A stretch of 64,000 nucleotides of DNA from Anaerolineae bacterium (GCA_019912965.1 JAIOHM010000023.1:1-64000), one strand, 5' to 3'; positions 52,121 to 61,133 are shown, counted from the stretch's first letter. Notes: generated by a model not told the origin, from the letters alone. Program-made: numbers and translations.

Positions 52121-53650
52121 TCATTGAACGCTAAAAGCGCACGTTCCGTTTTCTGTCAGGCGTTCCGTTTCCGGCCCATACTCCTGTAATCCATCGCTGA
52201 TGGCTTCCGTCCACGTTAATTCATAGCTGATGGTATGTTCACCTGCCGCCAGCGTTTGCCCCAATGGTGTGTACCAATACATGGTTGGATAACCGCTATC
52301 AACCGTGCTGTTTTCCACCTGAGTTACGAGTGACCATCCGGCTAAAGACGTTCCATCCAATGTGACTTCATACTGTGCCGCAAATAGATGATCGCGCAGC
52401 AAATCGAAAGTCGTTGCATACCAACTCCACACAACCCCAATGGTTTGACCGCTGGCGACGGTTGGCGCGGCCTCGCCGAGTGAATCACAGTAAGCAACCA
52501 GATTCATATTGCTCAGGCTGCGGGCTTGTTCCGGCGTAGGTAATTTGCCCTGCAAACTGTACAGCCGCAGATAAGGGGCATTGACGCTTCGCACTGCCAG
52601 CACGGTTCCATCCGGGCTGAAGGCAGTTTTGACAGCGCCATCAACTGGAATCGAGGCGGCTAATGCCTGCGCGGAAGGTTCGCCCGCCGCCCGCTGTTGA
52701 ATGGCGACCACATCCCATAATTCAACCTGATTGGTGGTGTTGGTGGTTGCCAAAAGTGTCCCGTTAGCGTTGAACATCGCGCTGAAAAAGTTTGTATCCG
52801 GGTTGGTGAGGGGAATGGACGCGATCTCGTTCCCGGTTTGCAGGTCGGTCAGTTTGAGCGTCCGATCATAATGGTGATAGGCGATCAATTCGCGTTCAGT
52901 GTTGACGGTCATTCGGTTAGGGCGTTCGCCACCCCCTCCGCCGCTGGTTGGCGGATTGCGCGAAAGTTCCAGGCGCGCGGCGTTATCGTCCACGCCCCAT
53001 AGATAAATATTGCTCATGATGCCCATGAAGGCGATTTCGTTCTCGCCAGTGAAGGCGATGCTTTCCGACGAGCCGACGTTCACCTGTCTGCCGGATTCGG
53101 CTCGACCTTCGGCAACATTCCAGATTCCCGACCAGCCATCATCATCCAGATAGGCCAGCAATCGACTGTCCGGGCTGAAGGCAATATTCACCGCAGGAAC
53201 AACCGTTGGCAGTTCTACCGGAATGTAACCGCCGTTTACCTGCTCCCAGAGACGGAGTTGAGCCTGTCGCGCTGCCGAAATATAAACTGCCCCGGCCAGA
53301 TATTTGCCATCCGGGCTGAACGCCAGATTTTCGACGATGCCGCCGCTGGGGAACGCCTCCGGCAGGGCGGCTAAATTCGCTGTTTCATACAGCAGAATAT
53401 TTTGTCCTTGATAGGCGACGGGTGGACGATACCCGCCTGTCGATTCGTCGGGAGTTTCTCGTGGATAAATCGCCGCTGCCAGCACGGCTGAATCCGGACT
53501 CCACGCAACAGCGGTTACATTCGGTGAGCGTAGTTCGGCTATCAATGTCAGTGCAGGAACGTTGGACGCTGACAACTGTAAATCATCCTGCCCGTGTGCA
53601 GTGGTGTAGGTCAAGAGCAGCAGGCAGCACAACAACATCAGTTTCCGCAT
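52121..53650 (-). CDS. Secreted WD40 beta-propeller protein, C-terminal extra domain
   Basis: 509 residues with a signal peptide (MRKLMLLCCLLLLTYTTAHG). Propeller blades include VAWSPDSAVLAAAIYP, LAFSPDGKYLAGAVY, IAFSPDSRLLAYLDDD, MFNANGTLLATTNTT and TAFSPDGTVLAVRS. After about residue 370 a different beta domain begins (VVWSWYATTFDLLRDHLF; AEYEVTLDGTSL pattern) with a tyrosine-rich PTMYWYTPLGQTLAAGEH stretch. Fourth secreted propeller of the window. Follows directly after xseB in the same direction with no spacer, so it may be on the xse transcript. Confidence 0.85.
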   Translation of the reverse strand: MRKLMLLCCLLLLTYTTAHGQDDLQLSASNVPALTLIAELRSPNVTAVAWSPDSAVLAAAIYPRETPDESTGGYRPPVAYQGQNILLYETANLAALPEAFPSGGIVENLAFSPDGKYLAGAVYISAARQAQLRLWEQVNGGYIPVELPTVVPAVNIAFSPDSRLLAYLDDDGWSGIWNVAEGRAESGRQVNVGSSESIAFTGENEIAFMGIMSNIYLWGVDDNAARLELSRNPPTSGGGGGERPNRMTVNTERELIAYHHYDRTLKLTDLQTGNEIASIPLTNPDTNFFSAMFNANGTLLATTNTTNQVELWDVVAIQQRAAGEPSAQALAASIPVDGAVKTAFSPDGTVLAVRSVNAPYLRLYSLQGKLPTPEQARSLSNMNLVAYCDSLGEAAPTVASGQTIGVVWSWYATTFDLLRDHLFAAQYEVTLDGTSLAGWSLVTQVENSTVDSGYPTMYWYTPLGQTLAAGEHTISYELTWTEAISDGLQEYGPETERLTENGTCAFSVQ

Positions 53651-53866
53651 TTAATTGATCGCCTCTATCTTTCCGTCGCCCGAAAGCTGGTTCACACGCA
53701 GTTCGGCTTTATCCAGTAAGGTTTGGCAGTGGTCGGAAAGCTGCCGCCCACGCTCAAACAGCGTCACCGATTCTTCCAGCGGCAGTTCGCCGGATTCGAG
53801 TTTGCTGATGATGCTTTCCAGTTCGGCATAAGCCGTCTCAAAAGAGAGTTCGTTTATAGCGTTCAT
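53651..53866 (-). CDS. xseB: Exodeoxyribonuclease VII small subunit
   Basis: 71 residues. Canonical XseB: NELSFETAYAELESIISKLE followed by SGELPLEESVTLFERGRQLS. Several copies bind the large subunit in exonuclease VII, which degrades single-stranded DNA from both ends. AAGGAT lies before the ATG at 53866. It overlaps the end of xseA by 29 bases. Confidence 0.93.
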   Translation of the reverse strand: MNAINELSFETAYAELESIISKLESGELPLEESVTLFERGRQLSDHCQTLLDKAELRVNQLSGDGKIEAIN

Positions 53867-55064
53867 GTGTATCCTTATCTTCAACCCGCGCTTTTAAATC
53901 GCCGTCGTGAAATTGAACTGTAATCCCCACACCGGGTTTGACGCCTTTGGCTTCGCCGAGCCGTTCCCCATCTTCGCTGCGGTAGACGATGGCATAACCG
54001 CGTTTCAAAATCGAGCGTGGATCAGCGGCTTTGAGGGCTGCATCCCGCGCATCCAATCGCTCGCGCAAACGCCCAATCTGCGTTTTTTGCAGGCTGATGA
54101 TACGGGTATTCCAATCGTCCACACGCTGGCGTAAATTGCGGATACGGCTGGTGGGTGAAATGTGTCCCATCGTGCGCCGCGAAGCCGATAGATTCGCCCG
54201 CAGATTAAACAGGGTGTTATCCATCAGGGTATGCAGTGTATCGGTCAAATCGCGCACCCCGGCGCGTAAATCGGCGCTGTCAGGTGTGGCGAGTTCAGCG
54301 GCAGCGGAAGGTGTCGGCGCGCGTAAATCCGAGACAAAATCAGCGATGGTGAAATCGGTTTCGTGCCCAACCCCGGTGATGGTCGGGATGCGGCTGTTCG
54401 CAATTGCCCGCGCGACCCGTTCATCATTGAATGCCCATAAATCCTCGATGCTGCCACCGCCCCGGCACACCAAAATCACATCCACTTGTGTATATTGGTT
54501 CAGCCGTTCAATGGCCTTGACGATCTGGGGCGGGGCATCCGCGCCCTGTACCATTGTGGCGCTCAGGATGACGGTTGCCAGCGGGAAACGCCGCCGCAGC
54601 ACATTCTGAATATCCTGAAAAGCGGCTGCATCGGCTGAGGTGACGACACCGATTTGCTTGGGAAAGGTCGGGATTGGGCGTTTGCGGAAGGGATCGAATA
54701 AACCTTCGGCTTGGAGTTTGGCCTTCAACTGCTCAAACTGCGCGTACAGATCGCCCATGCCAACCGGACGCACTTGGTCAGCGTAAAGCTGGTAAACCCC
54801 TTGCGCGTCGTACACACTCACCCGCCCATGCACCAGAATCGCATCGCCATCCTGCGGGGAGACGGTCTGCCGTTCGGCGCTGGAACGCCACATCACACAT
54901 TTGAGTTGGGACTGGCTGTCCTTGAGTGTGAAATACCAGTGGCCGGAAGCCGCCCGCCGCATATTCGAGACTTCGCCCTGTACCCACACATCCTGTAAGT
55001 TTTCGTTCACATCGAACATTTCGCGGATGTAGGTGGTCAGTTCGGCAACCGAGTAATTTTCCAA
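53838..55064 (-). CDS. xseA: Exodeoxyribonuclease VII large subunit
   Basis: 408 residues. N-terminal OB-fold (VWVQGEVSNMRRAASGHWYF), then the catalytic domain with IGVVTSADAAAFQDIQNVLR, VDVILVCRGGGSIEDLWAFN, and GVGHETDFTIADFVSDLRAP TPSAAAEL, followed by coiled-coil arms binding XseB. The start is TTG, supported by AAAGGAA seven bases upstream; no other suitable ATG. Forms exonuclease VII with the next gene. Confidence 0.93.
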   Translation of the reverse strand: MENYSVAELTTYIREMFDVNENLQDVWVQGEVSNMRRAASGHWYFTLKDSQSQLKCVMWRSSAERQTVSPQDGDAILVHGRVSVYDAQGVYQLYADQVRPVGMGDLYAQFEQLKAKLQAEGLFDPFRKRPIPTFPKQIGVVTSADAAAFQDIQNVLRRRFPLATVILSATMVQGADAPPQIVKAIERLNQYTQVDVILVCRGGGSIEDLWAFNDERVARAIANSRIPTITGVGHETDFTIADFVSDLRAPTPSAAAELATPDSADLRAGVRDLTDTLHTLMDNTLFNLRANLSASRRTMGHISPTSRIRNLRQRVDDWNTRIISLQKTQIGRLRERLDARDAALKAADPRSILKRGYAIVYRSEDGERLGEAKGVKPGVGITVQFHDGDLKARVEDKDTHERYKRTLF

Positions 55065-55142
55065 TGGAAATTCCTTTGATCTACGCGCCTCTCATTATAC
55101 AATAGCCCTGTTTTGCCGAAAGAACCGAACAAGAGGAACAGC

Positions 55143-55433
55143 ATGGCCTTTCTGAATGCCGATCAACGTCAAAAACTCGCTAATGATCTCAAAGAACTGA
55201 AATTTAATCAGGCCAAAGGTCGGGTACGCGGGATGGACGCCGCCAGCCGTTTGGCCTATTACCGCAATTCACAGGGCGTCGGGCGCTGGCTGACGCGCTA
55301 CGATCTGCCCACACTCGGTACGCGTGTGACGCTGGTGGAAACCAACGGTGTAAAGTCCAAAGACGGCAAACTGCGTTCCGAATTTGGCTTTTCGGAAGTG
55401 ATTGTTGAAGCCCTTCCCGGCAACAATAGCTAA
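55143..55433 (+). CDS. Conserved small protein, unknown
   Basis: 96 residues. Lysine-rich helical start (FLNADQRQKLANDLKELKFN) then a region RLAYYRNSQGVGRWLTRYDL and beta end VTLVETNGVKSKDGKLR, FGFSEVIVEALPG. GAGGA lies about seven bases before the ATG. Composition suggests a soluble nucleic-acid- or protein-binding protein. No family recognised. Confidence 0.65.
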   Translation: MAFLNADQRQKLANDLKELKFNQAKGRVRGMDAASRLAYYRNSQGVGRWLTRYDLPTLGTRVTLVETNGVKSKDGKLRSEFGFSEVIVEALPGNNS

Positions 55434-55458
55434 TCCATCGGCAGAAGGTTCCTGGTTT

Positions 55459-55547
55459 TTGGTTGTTGGTTTTTTGTCAGTTCTGCTCCAGATTCAATAT
55501 ATCCTGATCGACTAACAACCAATAACCAATTACTAGCAACCAATAAC
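55459..55547. repeat. TTGGTTGTT inverted and AACCAATAAC direct repeats
   Basis: TTGGTTGTT (55459-55467) and AACAACCAA (55514-55522) form a 9-bp inverted pair; AACCAATAAC occurs twice (55517-55526, 55538-55547). In the 134-base gap before bioY. Confidence 0.5.
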
Positions 55548-55567
55548 TTCTTGAAAGGACTCGTCTT

Positions 55568-56128
55568 ATGCTGCGTACTTTGCCCCAAACCCGCGACCAG
55601 AGCCTCATTTATCGTCTGGCCGGAATCGCGGTTTTCACCATTTTGACCATCCTCGCTTCCCGCGTGACCATCGAAATCGGTGTTGTGCCCTTCACGCTGC
55701 AACCTTTGGCTGTGCTGCTGAGTGGCATGGTGCTGGGCGGGCGCGATGGTTTCCTGAGTCAGTTGGCTTATGTTGGCTTGATAGCCCTCGGTGCGCCGTT
55801 GGATGCGCGCGGCTTGGGCGCAGCGGCTCTGGTTGGCCCAACGGCAGGCTACCTGATCGGATTCGTATTCGCGGCAGGTGTGGCGGGTTATCTGGTCGAA
55901 CGCGGTGCGGCGCGCGTCTGGCAGCGCTGGCTGGCTGGCGTGGCTGGCATCGTGGTGATTTATGCCTTCGGTCTGGTCATTCTGAAGCTGAACACTGGCA
56001 TGGATTGGGGTGCGGCATGGAATGCAGGCGTCACGCCCTTCATCGCGCCTGATCTGGTCAAAGCCTTGATCGCTGCCGCGCTGACCGAAAGCGGACGGGC
56101 GCTGCTGATGCGCGGGAGCATCCAATAA
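55568..56128 (+). CDS. bioY: BioY biotin ECF transporter S component
   Basis: 186 residues, six membrane helices. BioY signature: VEIGVVPFTLQPLAVLL-type segment appears as TIEIGVVPFTLQPLAVLLSG, with the conserved GPTAGYLIGF. Binds biotin and works with a shared energising module (EcfA/EcfT) or alone. AAAGGA precedes the ATG. The stop overlaps the next start (TAATG). Confidence 0.92.
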   Translation: MLRTLPQTRDQSLIYRLAGIAVFTILTILASRVTIEIGVVPFTLQPLAVLLSGMVLGGRDGFLSQLAYVGLIALGAPLDARGLGAAALVGPTAGYLIGFVFAAGVAGYLVERGAARVWQRWLAGVAGIVVIYAFGLVILKLNTGMDWGAAWNAGVTPFIAPDLVKALIAAALTESGRALLMRGSIQ

Positions 56129-56421
56129 TGATTCTGGAAATCGCTACGCTGCATGTTAAAAGCGGGCAGGAAGCCGATTTTGAGGCGGCCATCAAAGACG
56201 CCTCGTTTATTATCGCCCGTTCCAAAGGTTATATCTCACATCAGCTTTTTCGCTGTATGGAAACGCCCAACCGTTATCAACTGCTGGTTCAGTGGCAAAC
56301 ACTGGAAGACCATACACAGGGTTTTCGTGGATCAGCGGATTATCAGGATTGGCGTACCCGTTTGCACCACTTTTATGATTCCAGCCTCGTCGAACACTAT
56401 CAACAAATCCCGCTGGCCTGA
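56128..56421 (+). CDS. Antibiotic biosynthesis monooxygenase (ABM) domain protein
   Basis: 97 residues, dimeric ferredoxin-like fold: ILEIATLHVKSGQEADFEAA, IARSKGYISHQLFRCMET, YQLLVQWQTLEDHTQGFRGS. Small ABM proteins act as cofactor-free oxygenases, heme-degrading enzymes or unknown. Overlaps bioY stop by one base, so coupled. Confidence 0.85.
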   Translation: MILEIATLHVKSGQEADFEAAIKDASFIIARSKGYISHQLFRCMETPNRYQLLVQWQTLEDHTQGFRGSADYQDWRTRLHHFYDSSLVEHYQQIPLA

Positions 56422-56538
56422 CTGTATTTTGTAGGGGAGGGTGTTATACTCTCCTCTGCTTTTGCAACCCAAAACCCGTAACCTGCGTAGAAATTTTTAG
56501 GTGTTCCCTGATTGGGAACTAATTATAAGGAGGCGGTA

Positions 56539-56850
56539 ATGGAACCACTGAACCAACCTGTGACAATTACGTTTGTACCGGAACAATTGATTACCTGGCT
56601 CATCATTGGTTTGATCGCCGGCTTTCTCGCCAGTGTGCTGGTGCGGGGGCGTGGTCTGAGCACACTTAGCAGCATTATCGTCGGTTTGGTTGGCGCTTTT
56701 GTGGGTGGGCTGTTGTTCACGCTGCTGCGGGTGCAGGTGTCCCCGGCGTTGGCGGGCGGCATCACCCTGCGTTACATCGATATCATCGTCGCTTTTATCG
56801 GGGCGCTGCTGGTGCTGATTCTCGTCAGCGGCTTTAGACGCCGCCTGTAA
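56539..56850 (+). CDS. GlsB/YeaQ/YmgE-type membrane protein
   Basis: 103 residues with three hydrophobic helices (LITWLIIGLIAGFLASVLV; LSSIIVGLVGAFVGGLLF; IDIIVAFIGALLVLILV). Glycine-rich GlsB/YeaQ/YmgE (transglycosylase-associated) family pattern. A strong AAGGAGG lies before the ATG at 56539. Stress-associated in other bacteria. A GTTCCC/GGGAAC palindrome (56503-56519) lies just upstream. Confidence 0.8.
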   Translation: MEPLNQPVTITFVPEQLITWLIIGLIAGFLASVLVRGRGLSTLSSIIVGLVGAFVGGLLFTLLRVQVSPALAGGITLRYIDIIVAFIGALLVLILVSGFRRRL

Positions 56851-56900
56851 GAGATTCAACCGGGGCGGAGTTTAGCATCCGCCCCAGCATTTTTAAGGTG

Positions 56901-57701
56901 TTATTCGATGCCTGCTAATTCTTCTTCGGTCATGGTCAGGCCAAGAATGTGGTAGCCTGCATCAACATGCAGCACTTCGCCCGTCACATTCGTGCTGAGG
57001 TCGGAAGCCAGATACAGCGCCGCATTGCCCACATCATCCTGTGAAACCAGATGGCGCAAAGGCGCAGCTTTTTCGGCATATTTGAGCATCATGCGGAAGC
57101 CCGGAACGCCCGCCGCCGCCAGCGTCTTGATCGGCCCGGCGCTGATGGCGTTGACGCGGATTCCCTTCGGCCCCAGATCATTCGCCAGATAACGGGTGAT
57201 GGTTTCCAAAGCAGCCTTTGCCACTGCCATCACATGATACTTGGGCATCACTTTCTCGGCAGCATAATAGGTTAGGCTCATGATGCTGCTTCCCGCGCTC
57301 ATCAACGGTTCGGCGCGTTTGCTCATGGCGATCAGGCTGTAGGCGCTGATGTCCAACGCCAGCTTGAAACCATCGCGCGAAATATCGACAAAACGCCCGC
57401 CCAAATCCTCGCGCTGGGCGAAGGCTACCGAATGCACCAGCACATCTAATTTGCCGTAACGTTCTTTTACCTTCTCAAAAATGGCGTCCAAATCCGTATC
57501 CTGGGTCACATCGCAGGGTTCAACGAATTCGCAGCCGATTTCTTTCGCCAGCGGCATGACCCGCTTTTCCATAATTTCCCCGGCATAGCTCAGGAGGATG
57601 GTCGCGCCTTCAGCATGTAAGCGTTGGGTGATGCCCCACGCAATCGAGTTCTTGTTGGCAAGGCCGAAAATCAGCACAATCTTGCCGTCCATCAGTCCCA
57701 T
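56901..57701 (-). CDS. fabI: Enoyl-[acyl-carrier-protein] reductase (NADH)
   Basis: 266 residues. Reduces enoyl-ACP in the last step of each fatty-acid elongation cycle. Classical FabI features: cofactor motif [31 protein letters not shown], catalytic [21 protein letters not shown] (Tyr-x6-Lys) and [20 protein letters not shown] substrate loop. AGGGAGA before the ATG. Stands alone. Confidence 0.95.
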   Translation of the reverse strand: MGLMDGKIVLIFGLANKNSIAWGITQRLHAEGATILLSYAGEIMEKRVMPLAKEIGCEFVEPCDVTQDTDLDAIFEKVKERYGKLDVLVHSVAFAQREDLGGRFVDISRDGFKLALDISAYSLIAMSKRAEPLMSAGSSIMSLTYYAAEKVMPKYHVMAVAKAALETITRYLANDLGPKGIRVNAISAGPIKTLAAAGVPGFRMMLKYAEKAAPLRHLVSQDDVGNAALYLASDLSTNVTGEVLHVDAGYHILGLTMTEEELAGIE

Positions 57702-57799
57702 AAGTAGTTCTCCCTCTGGTGTCGTTTGATATAGACGCCTACTTTAACACGGCGGATGGGGCGGCGCTACGGATTTGATGGACAGGGGTAACGTTCTAT

Positions 57800-57820
57800 G
57801 GGGATGATACATCATGCCCC
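57800..57820. repeat. GGGGATGAT/ATCATGCCCC imperfect palindrome
   Basis: Arms GGGGATGAT and ATCAT-G-CCCC around two bases. The stop codon of the leftward small gene lies inside the right arm, as with pmbA at 19652. Confidence 0.5.
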
Positions 57821-58057
57821 TGCAAGTTGTTGTTGGGCGTAAATTTTTAACATACTCACGAAATGATTAACATTCTCAAACTCGTTGAGTTCCATTTCTT
57901 CTTCCGGCGGTAATCGTCCATTCTTATTTGCATCCAGCAATTGGCGGACTCGTTCTTGGGTTGTCTCTGAAGCATGGAAGCTAATGATTTGCTCTGGGGT
58001 AGGCGATGAAATCAGAAATCGATACACTTCTTCATAGACTGGTGTGTGAGCGATTGC
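57812..58057 (-). CDS. Small conserved helical protein, unknown
   Basis: 81 residues from the ATG at 58057: AHTPVYEEVYRFLISSPTPE then QIISFHASETTQERVRQLLD and NEFENVNHFVSMLKIYAQQ. The pattern 'SPTPEQIISF...QERVRQLLDANKNGRLPPEEEMEL' is familiar from small conserved proteins of Chloroflexota and cyanobacteria, some beside PIN toxins. No PIN gene is adjacent. No strong Shine-Dalgarno, so the exact start is uncertain. Confidence 0.65.
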   Translation of the reverse strand, partial: AIAHTPVYEEVYRFLISSPTPEQIISFHASETTQERVRQLLDANKNGRLPPEEEMELNEFENVNHFVSMLKIYAQQQLAGA

Positions 58058-58176
58058 CATTGAGTCTGGACTCCATAAATTGTGAACTGCATTATACCAT
58101 CCCCGGTTGCATCCCACGCCCGAAACGCCTATCATCACCCCTTTAGTCATAACCATTAACTGAGGAAGACTCAACT

Positions 58177-59190
58177 ATGGCACAGGACACCATTCGCGTC
58201 GTCGTGGCGATGGATTTTTCCGACGAAATTATGCACAGTTTGCGCGCCATCTCCCCCCGTCTGCATATCGAACGGCATTTCCCGAACGTGGCTGACAACG
58301 TTTGGGAGGAAACCGAAGTGCTCTACACCCTCCGACATTACCCCGACCCGGCACTAGCGCCGCATCTGCGCTGGATACAGATGCATACGGCGGGCATTGA
58401 CCACGCCATGAAACAGCCCATCATCCGCGCCGAGGATGTGGAAGTGACCAATGCCAGCGGTGTTCATGCGGTGCAGATGGGCGAATATGTTATGGGGATG
58501 ATGCTGGCCTTTGCCTATCGCGTTCCACTGCTGCTTGAATATCAGGCGAAGGGCGAATGGCCGCAAAAACCCCACAGTATTTTTAGCCCGCGTGAACTGC
58601 GTGGGCAAACACTGGGCATCGTGGGTTATGGCAGTGTTGGGCGCGAAGTGGCGCGGCTGGCGCAGACGTTCGGCATGACCATTTTGGCAACCAAACGTGA
58701 CCTCAAACATGTGACGGATGACGAGGGTTACGCCGAACCCGGCACAGGCGACCCCGATGGCAGCATTCCCGCTCGCCTGTATCCACCGGAAGCGCTGGCT
58801 TCAATGGCTACTGAATGTGATTATCTGGTGGTGATTGTGCCGCAGATCGAAGGTACGCCGCCCGTGATTGACGAAACCGTACTGGACTCCATGAAGAAAA
58901 GCGCCGTGCTGGTTAATGTCGCTCGCGGTGCTGTGGTGGATGAAGCCGCGTTGATTACCGCGCTCTCGTCCGGCAAAATCGCCGGGGCGGTGCTGGATGT
59001 TTTCAAGGAAGAACCGTTGCCCTCCACCAGCCCACTCTGGAATCTGGATAATGTTATCCTCACGCCGCATGTTTCCGGCAACAGCAGCCGCCTCCACGAA
59101 AAATGCGCCGCCTTGTTTGCCGAAAATTTACAGCGCTATGTGGAAAAACGTCCGCTGCTCAACCGCGTCAACCGCAAGCGTGGCTATTAA
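58177..59190 (+). CDS. D-2-hydroxyacid dehydrogenase
   Basis: 337 residues, NAD(P)-dependent. Landmarks: substrate-domain HTAGIDHAM, GVHAVQMGEYVMGMMLAFAY, Rossmann LGIVGYGSVGREVARLAQTF, the arginine in VNVARGAVVDEAALI, and the catalytic histidine in VILTPHVSGNSS. A short insertion (residues about 180-205, DDEGYAEPGTGDPDG) is unusual. Substrate among glyoxylate/hydroxypyruvate-type acids, not resolved. GAGGA precedes the ATG. Confidence 0.92.
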   Translation: MAQDTIRVVVAMDFSDEIMHSLRAISPRLHIERHFPNVADNVWEETEVLYTLRHYPDPALAPHLRWIQMHTAGIDHAMKQPIIRAEDVEVTNASGVHAVQMGEYVMGMMLAFAYRVPLLLEYQAKGEWPQKPHSIFSPRELRGQTLGIVGYGSVGREVARLAQTFGMTILATKRDLKHVTDDEGYAEPGTGDPDGSIPARLYPPEALASMATECDYLVVIVPQIEGTPPVIDETVLDSMKKSAVLVNVARGAVVDEAALITALSSGKIAGAVLDVFKEEPLPSTSPLWNLDNVILTPHVSGNSSRLHEKCAALFAENLQRYVEKRPLLNRVNRKRGY

Positions 59191-59221
59191 AACAGGCTGT
59201 CACTTTTGCGGCAATTAAAAA

Positions 59222-59244
59222 GGGGTACAGTGTTCCTGTACCCC
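59222..59244. terminator. GGGGTACAG hairpin between convergent genes
   Basis: A perfect 9-bp stem (GGGGTACAG 59222-59230, CTGTACCCC 59236-59244), 5-base loop, preceded by TTAAAAA and followed by CTGCAAAAC, between the dehydrogenase and Nif11 genes. Confidence 0.7.
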
Positions 59245-59264
59245 CTGCAAAACAATCGGGTTAT

Positions 59265-59477
59265 TTAGCGGATAGCGTGGCGAATGTGGCTGATGCGGTT
59301 TTCCGGGAATAACTTGAGTGCTGCCTCAAGCTCATCTTTGGTGAATTCATACCCTTTTTCCCAGGCGAAATCCACAACGGCATCCAGATTTGTGGGCGAT
59401 ACAATCGAAAACTGTGTCGAAAGAGTCGCCTGATTTTCCAACGCCTCGATGAAGCGCTGCGCGGTTTTCACGGCCAT
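59265..59477 (-). CDS. Nif11-domain protein
   Basis: 70 residues. Matches the Nif11 domain (PF07862): AVKTAQRFIEALENQATLST, FSIVSPTNLDAVVDFAWEKG, YEFTKDELEAALK. In cyanobacteria and others this domain is the leader of ribosomal peptides (prochlorosins, NHLP relatives), with a GG cleavage site and a core. Here there is no GG and only about 15 residues follow (FPENRISHIRHAIR), so it is more likely a free Nif11 protein. AAGGAGA precedes the ATG. No lanthipeptide or cyclodehydratase gene is nearby. Confidence 0.72.
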   Translation of the reverse strand: MAVKTAQRFIEALENQATLSTQFSIVSPTNLDAVVDFAWEKGYEFTKDELEAALKLFPENRISHIRHAIR

Positions 59478-59668
59478 GGTTGTCTCCTTTCAACCTGAGC
59501 CTTGCACCTTCTCTATTGTACGACATTAAATTTAAAGTTACATGAATCCTGTGAAAAATATACATATTTTTGTGCTGTTGGCACAATCCCACTCGATGAT
59601 TGAGACCTTGACTTCATAGCCCTTTTGTTCTATGATAATAGGTGGGAAGAACTCGTGTGTCCCCACCC

Positions 59669-59765
59669 AAAGATTCGCAAGATTCACAAATTGCCTGTGC
59701 GAATCTGACGAATTTTGCGAATCAGTTGCGCGCAAACCCCATCTCGCAATCGCAATCGCCGCAAA
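59669..59765. repeat. GATTCGC-type dispersed repeat, copy B
   Basis: 97 bases matching 14991-15104 in the same orientation, lacking about 16 central bases. Ends ten bases before the AlkC-like start, so it forms most of that gene's upstream region. The 297-base spacer 59478-59774 has no other clear feature. Confidence 0.8.
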
Positions 59766-59774
59766 GGAAACCCC

Positions 59775-60875
59775 ATGGCTGAACCCCTCAAGGAAATGTA
59801 CAACCCGGCTTTCTTCGCGGATATGACCGCTGCTTTCAGTCAGGTCTATCCCGCTTTTGACCGACAAACATTCTTGAAGCATATCTATGATGACCAGTGG
59901 GAAGGGCGGGCGCTCAAAGACCGGATGCGCCATATTACCCTCGTTTTGCGCCGATTTTTGCCGGAGGATTACCGGGCCGCGCTGGATGTCCTCAAAGGCG
60001 CTGCGCCGCTGTTGAAACAGTACACCTTCCATGTGATCTTTTTCCCGGATTTTGTCGAGGTGTTCGGTTTGGAGGATTGGGAAGCCTCGCTCCCGGCGCT
60101 GGAAATGTTCACCCAATATTCGAGCGCCGAATTTGCCGTGCGCCCATTTATCATCCGTGATGTGCCGCGTATGATGCGTCAGATGGCAGCCTGGGCGTCG
60201 CACGAAAATCAGCACGTCCGGCGCTTGGCGAGTGAGGGCTGTCGTCCGCGTTTGCCGTGGGCGATGGCGCTGCCGGATTTCAAGCGTGATCCGTCACCCA
60301 TTTTGCCCGTGCTGGATAAACTGAAGGATGACCCTTCGGAATATGTGCGTCGCAGCGTCGCTAACAACCTCAACGATATCGCCAAAGATAACCCGGATGT
60401 GGTGATCGAAGTCCTGCGCCGTTGGTCAGCCGATGCCACACCGGAAGTGGAATGGATTATCCAGCGATCACTGCGAACATTGGTGAAGGAAGGACATGCC
60501 GAGGCTTTAAGTCTACTCGGCTTTGGTGATGGGGCGCAGATTACGGTGAAAGCCTTGCCCTTAACCACTGATTCGGTGCGGATGGGGGAGGCGCTCACGT
60601 TCGGTTTTGAGATTGCATCGCAGGCCGATGAACCGCAGGATTTGATGATTGATTATGTGGTCTACTTCGTGAAGGCCAATGGCAAACGTGCGCCAAAGGT
60701 GTTCAAACTGTCGAAGCGCCAACTTCAGCCGGGGGAAACGCTGCACATCCAGAAGAAACATGCGTTTAAGGAAATCACCACGCGCACCTATTATCCCGGC
60801 GAACATGCCATCGCCCTCAAGGTCAACGGGCAGGAATTTGAAGGGCTATCATTCAACTTGCGTATGGAAGTATAG
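59775..60875 (+). CDS. AlkC-like DNA alkylation repair glycosylase
   Basis: 366 residues. Residues 1-245 are HEAT-like helical repeats of the AlkC/AlkD fold (LKDRMRHITLVLRRFLPEDY, YVRRSVANNLNDIAKDNPDV and VEWIIQRSLRTLVKEGHAEA). The last about 110 residues form an Ig-like beta domain (GAQITVKALPLTTDSVRMGE, PGEHAIALKVNGQEFEGLSF), a feature reported for AlkC proteins. These enzymes excise 3-methyladenine or 3-methylcytosine without base flipping. ATG at 59775, preceded by AAAGGAAA, follows the repeat directly. Confidence 0.85.
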   Translation: MAEPLKEMYNPAFFADMTAAFSQVYPAFDRQTFLKHIYDDQWEGRALKDRMRHITLVLRRFLPEDYRAALDVLKGAAPLLKQYTFHVIFFPDFVEVFGLEDWEASLPALEMFTQYSSAEFAVRPFIIRDVPRMMRQMAAWASHENQHVRRLASEGCRPRLPWAMALPDFKRDPSPILPVLDKLKDDPSEYVRRSVANNLNDIAKDNPDVVIEVLRRWSADATPEVEWIIQRSLRTLVKEGHAEALSLLGFGDGAQITVKALPLTTDSVRMGEALTFGFEIASQADEPQDLMIDYVVYFVKANGKRAPKVFKLSKRQLQPGETLHIQKKHAFKEITTRTYYPGEHAIALKVNGQEFEGLSFNLRMEV

Positions 60876-61030
60876 CGAGTATTGCAGCGGCAGCGCCTAT
60901 CCCGAATCGCCGCAATACTTTTGTCCGACAAAATCCGCTATCCACGCAGGGGTTCAACAAACACCCCATCTTGTCCGAAAACCGAGTGTCCTATCCGTAC
61001 TTTTCTGGAAACTGATGACCGATAATTGAC

Positions 61031-61133
61031 AATGACGACTTTGACGACTTTGACGACATTTCCCCTCAAAACTGCGACATTTGCACAAAATGTTGTGTCG
61101 CATTTGTCGCATTTGCCGCATTTTTCGCATACT
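61031..61133. repeat. Tandem 9-mer repeat element, second copy
   Basis: Three TTTGACGAC-like units (61031-61057), then ATTTCCCCTCAAA, GCGACATTTGC, and four TCGCATTTG-like units (61098-61133). The first part mirrors 14806-14877. It runs into the stop codon of the acyl-ACP-reductase-like gene. Confidence 0.65.

Noticed and set aside
57812..58174. In-frame upstream extension of the small gene with a WSPDS-like, WD40-type stretch just before its ATG
   Set aside because: Only nine residues resemble a propeller blade; no flanking blade is present, so chance is the simpler explanation.
61098..61133. Possible CRISPR-like array from the regular 9-mers
   Set aside because: Unit length of 9 bases without spacers is far below any CRISPR repeat, and no cas gene is present.
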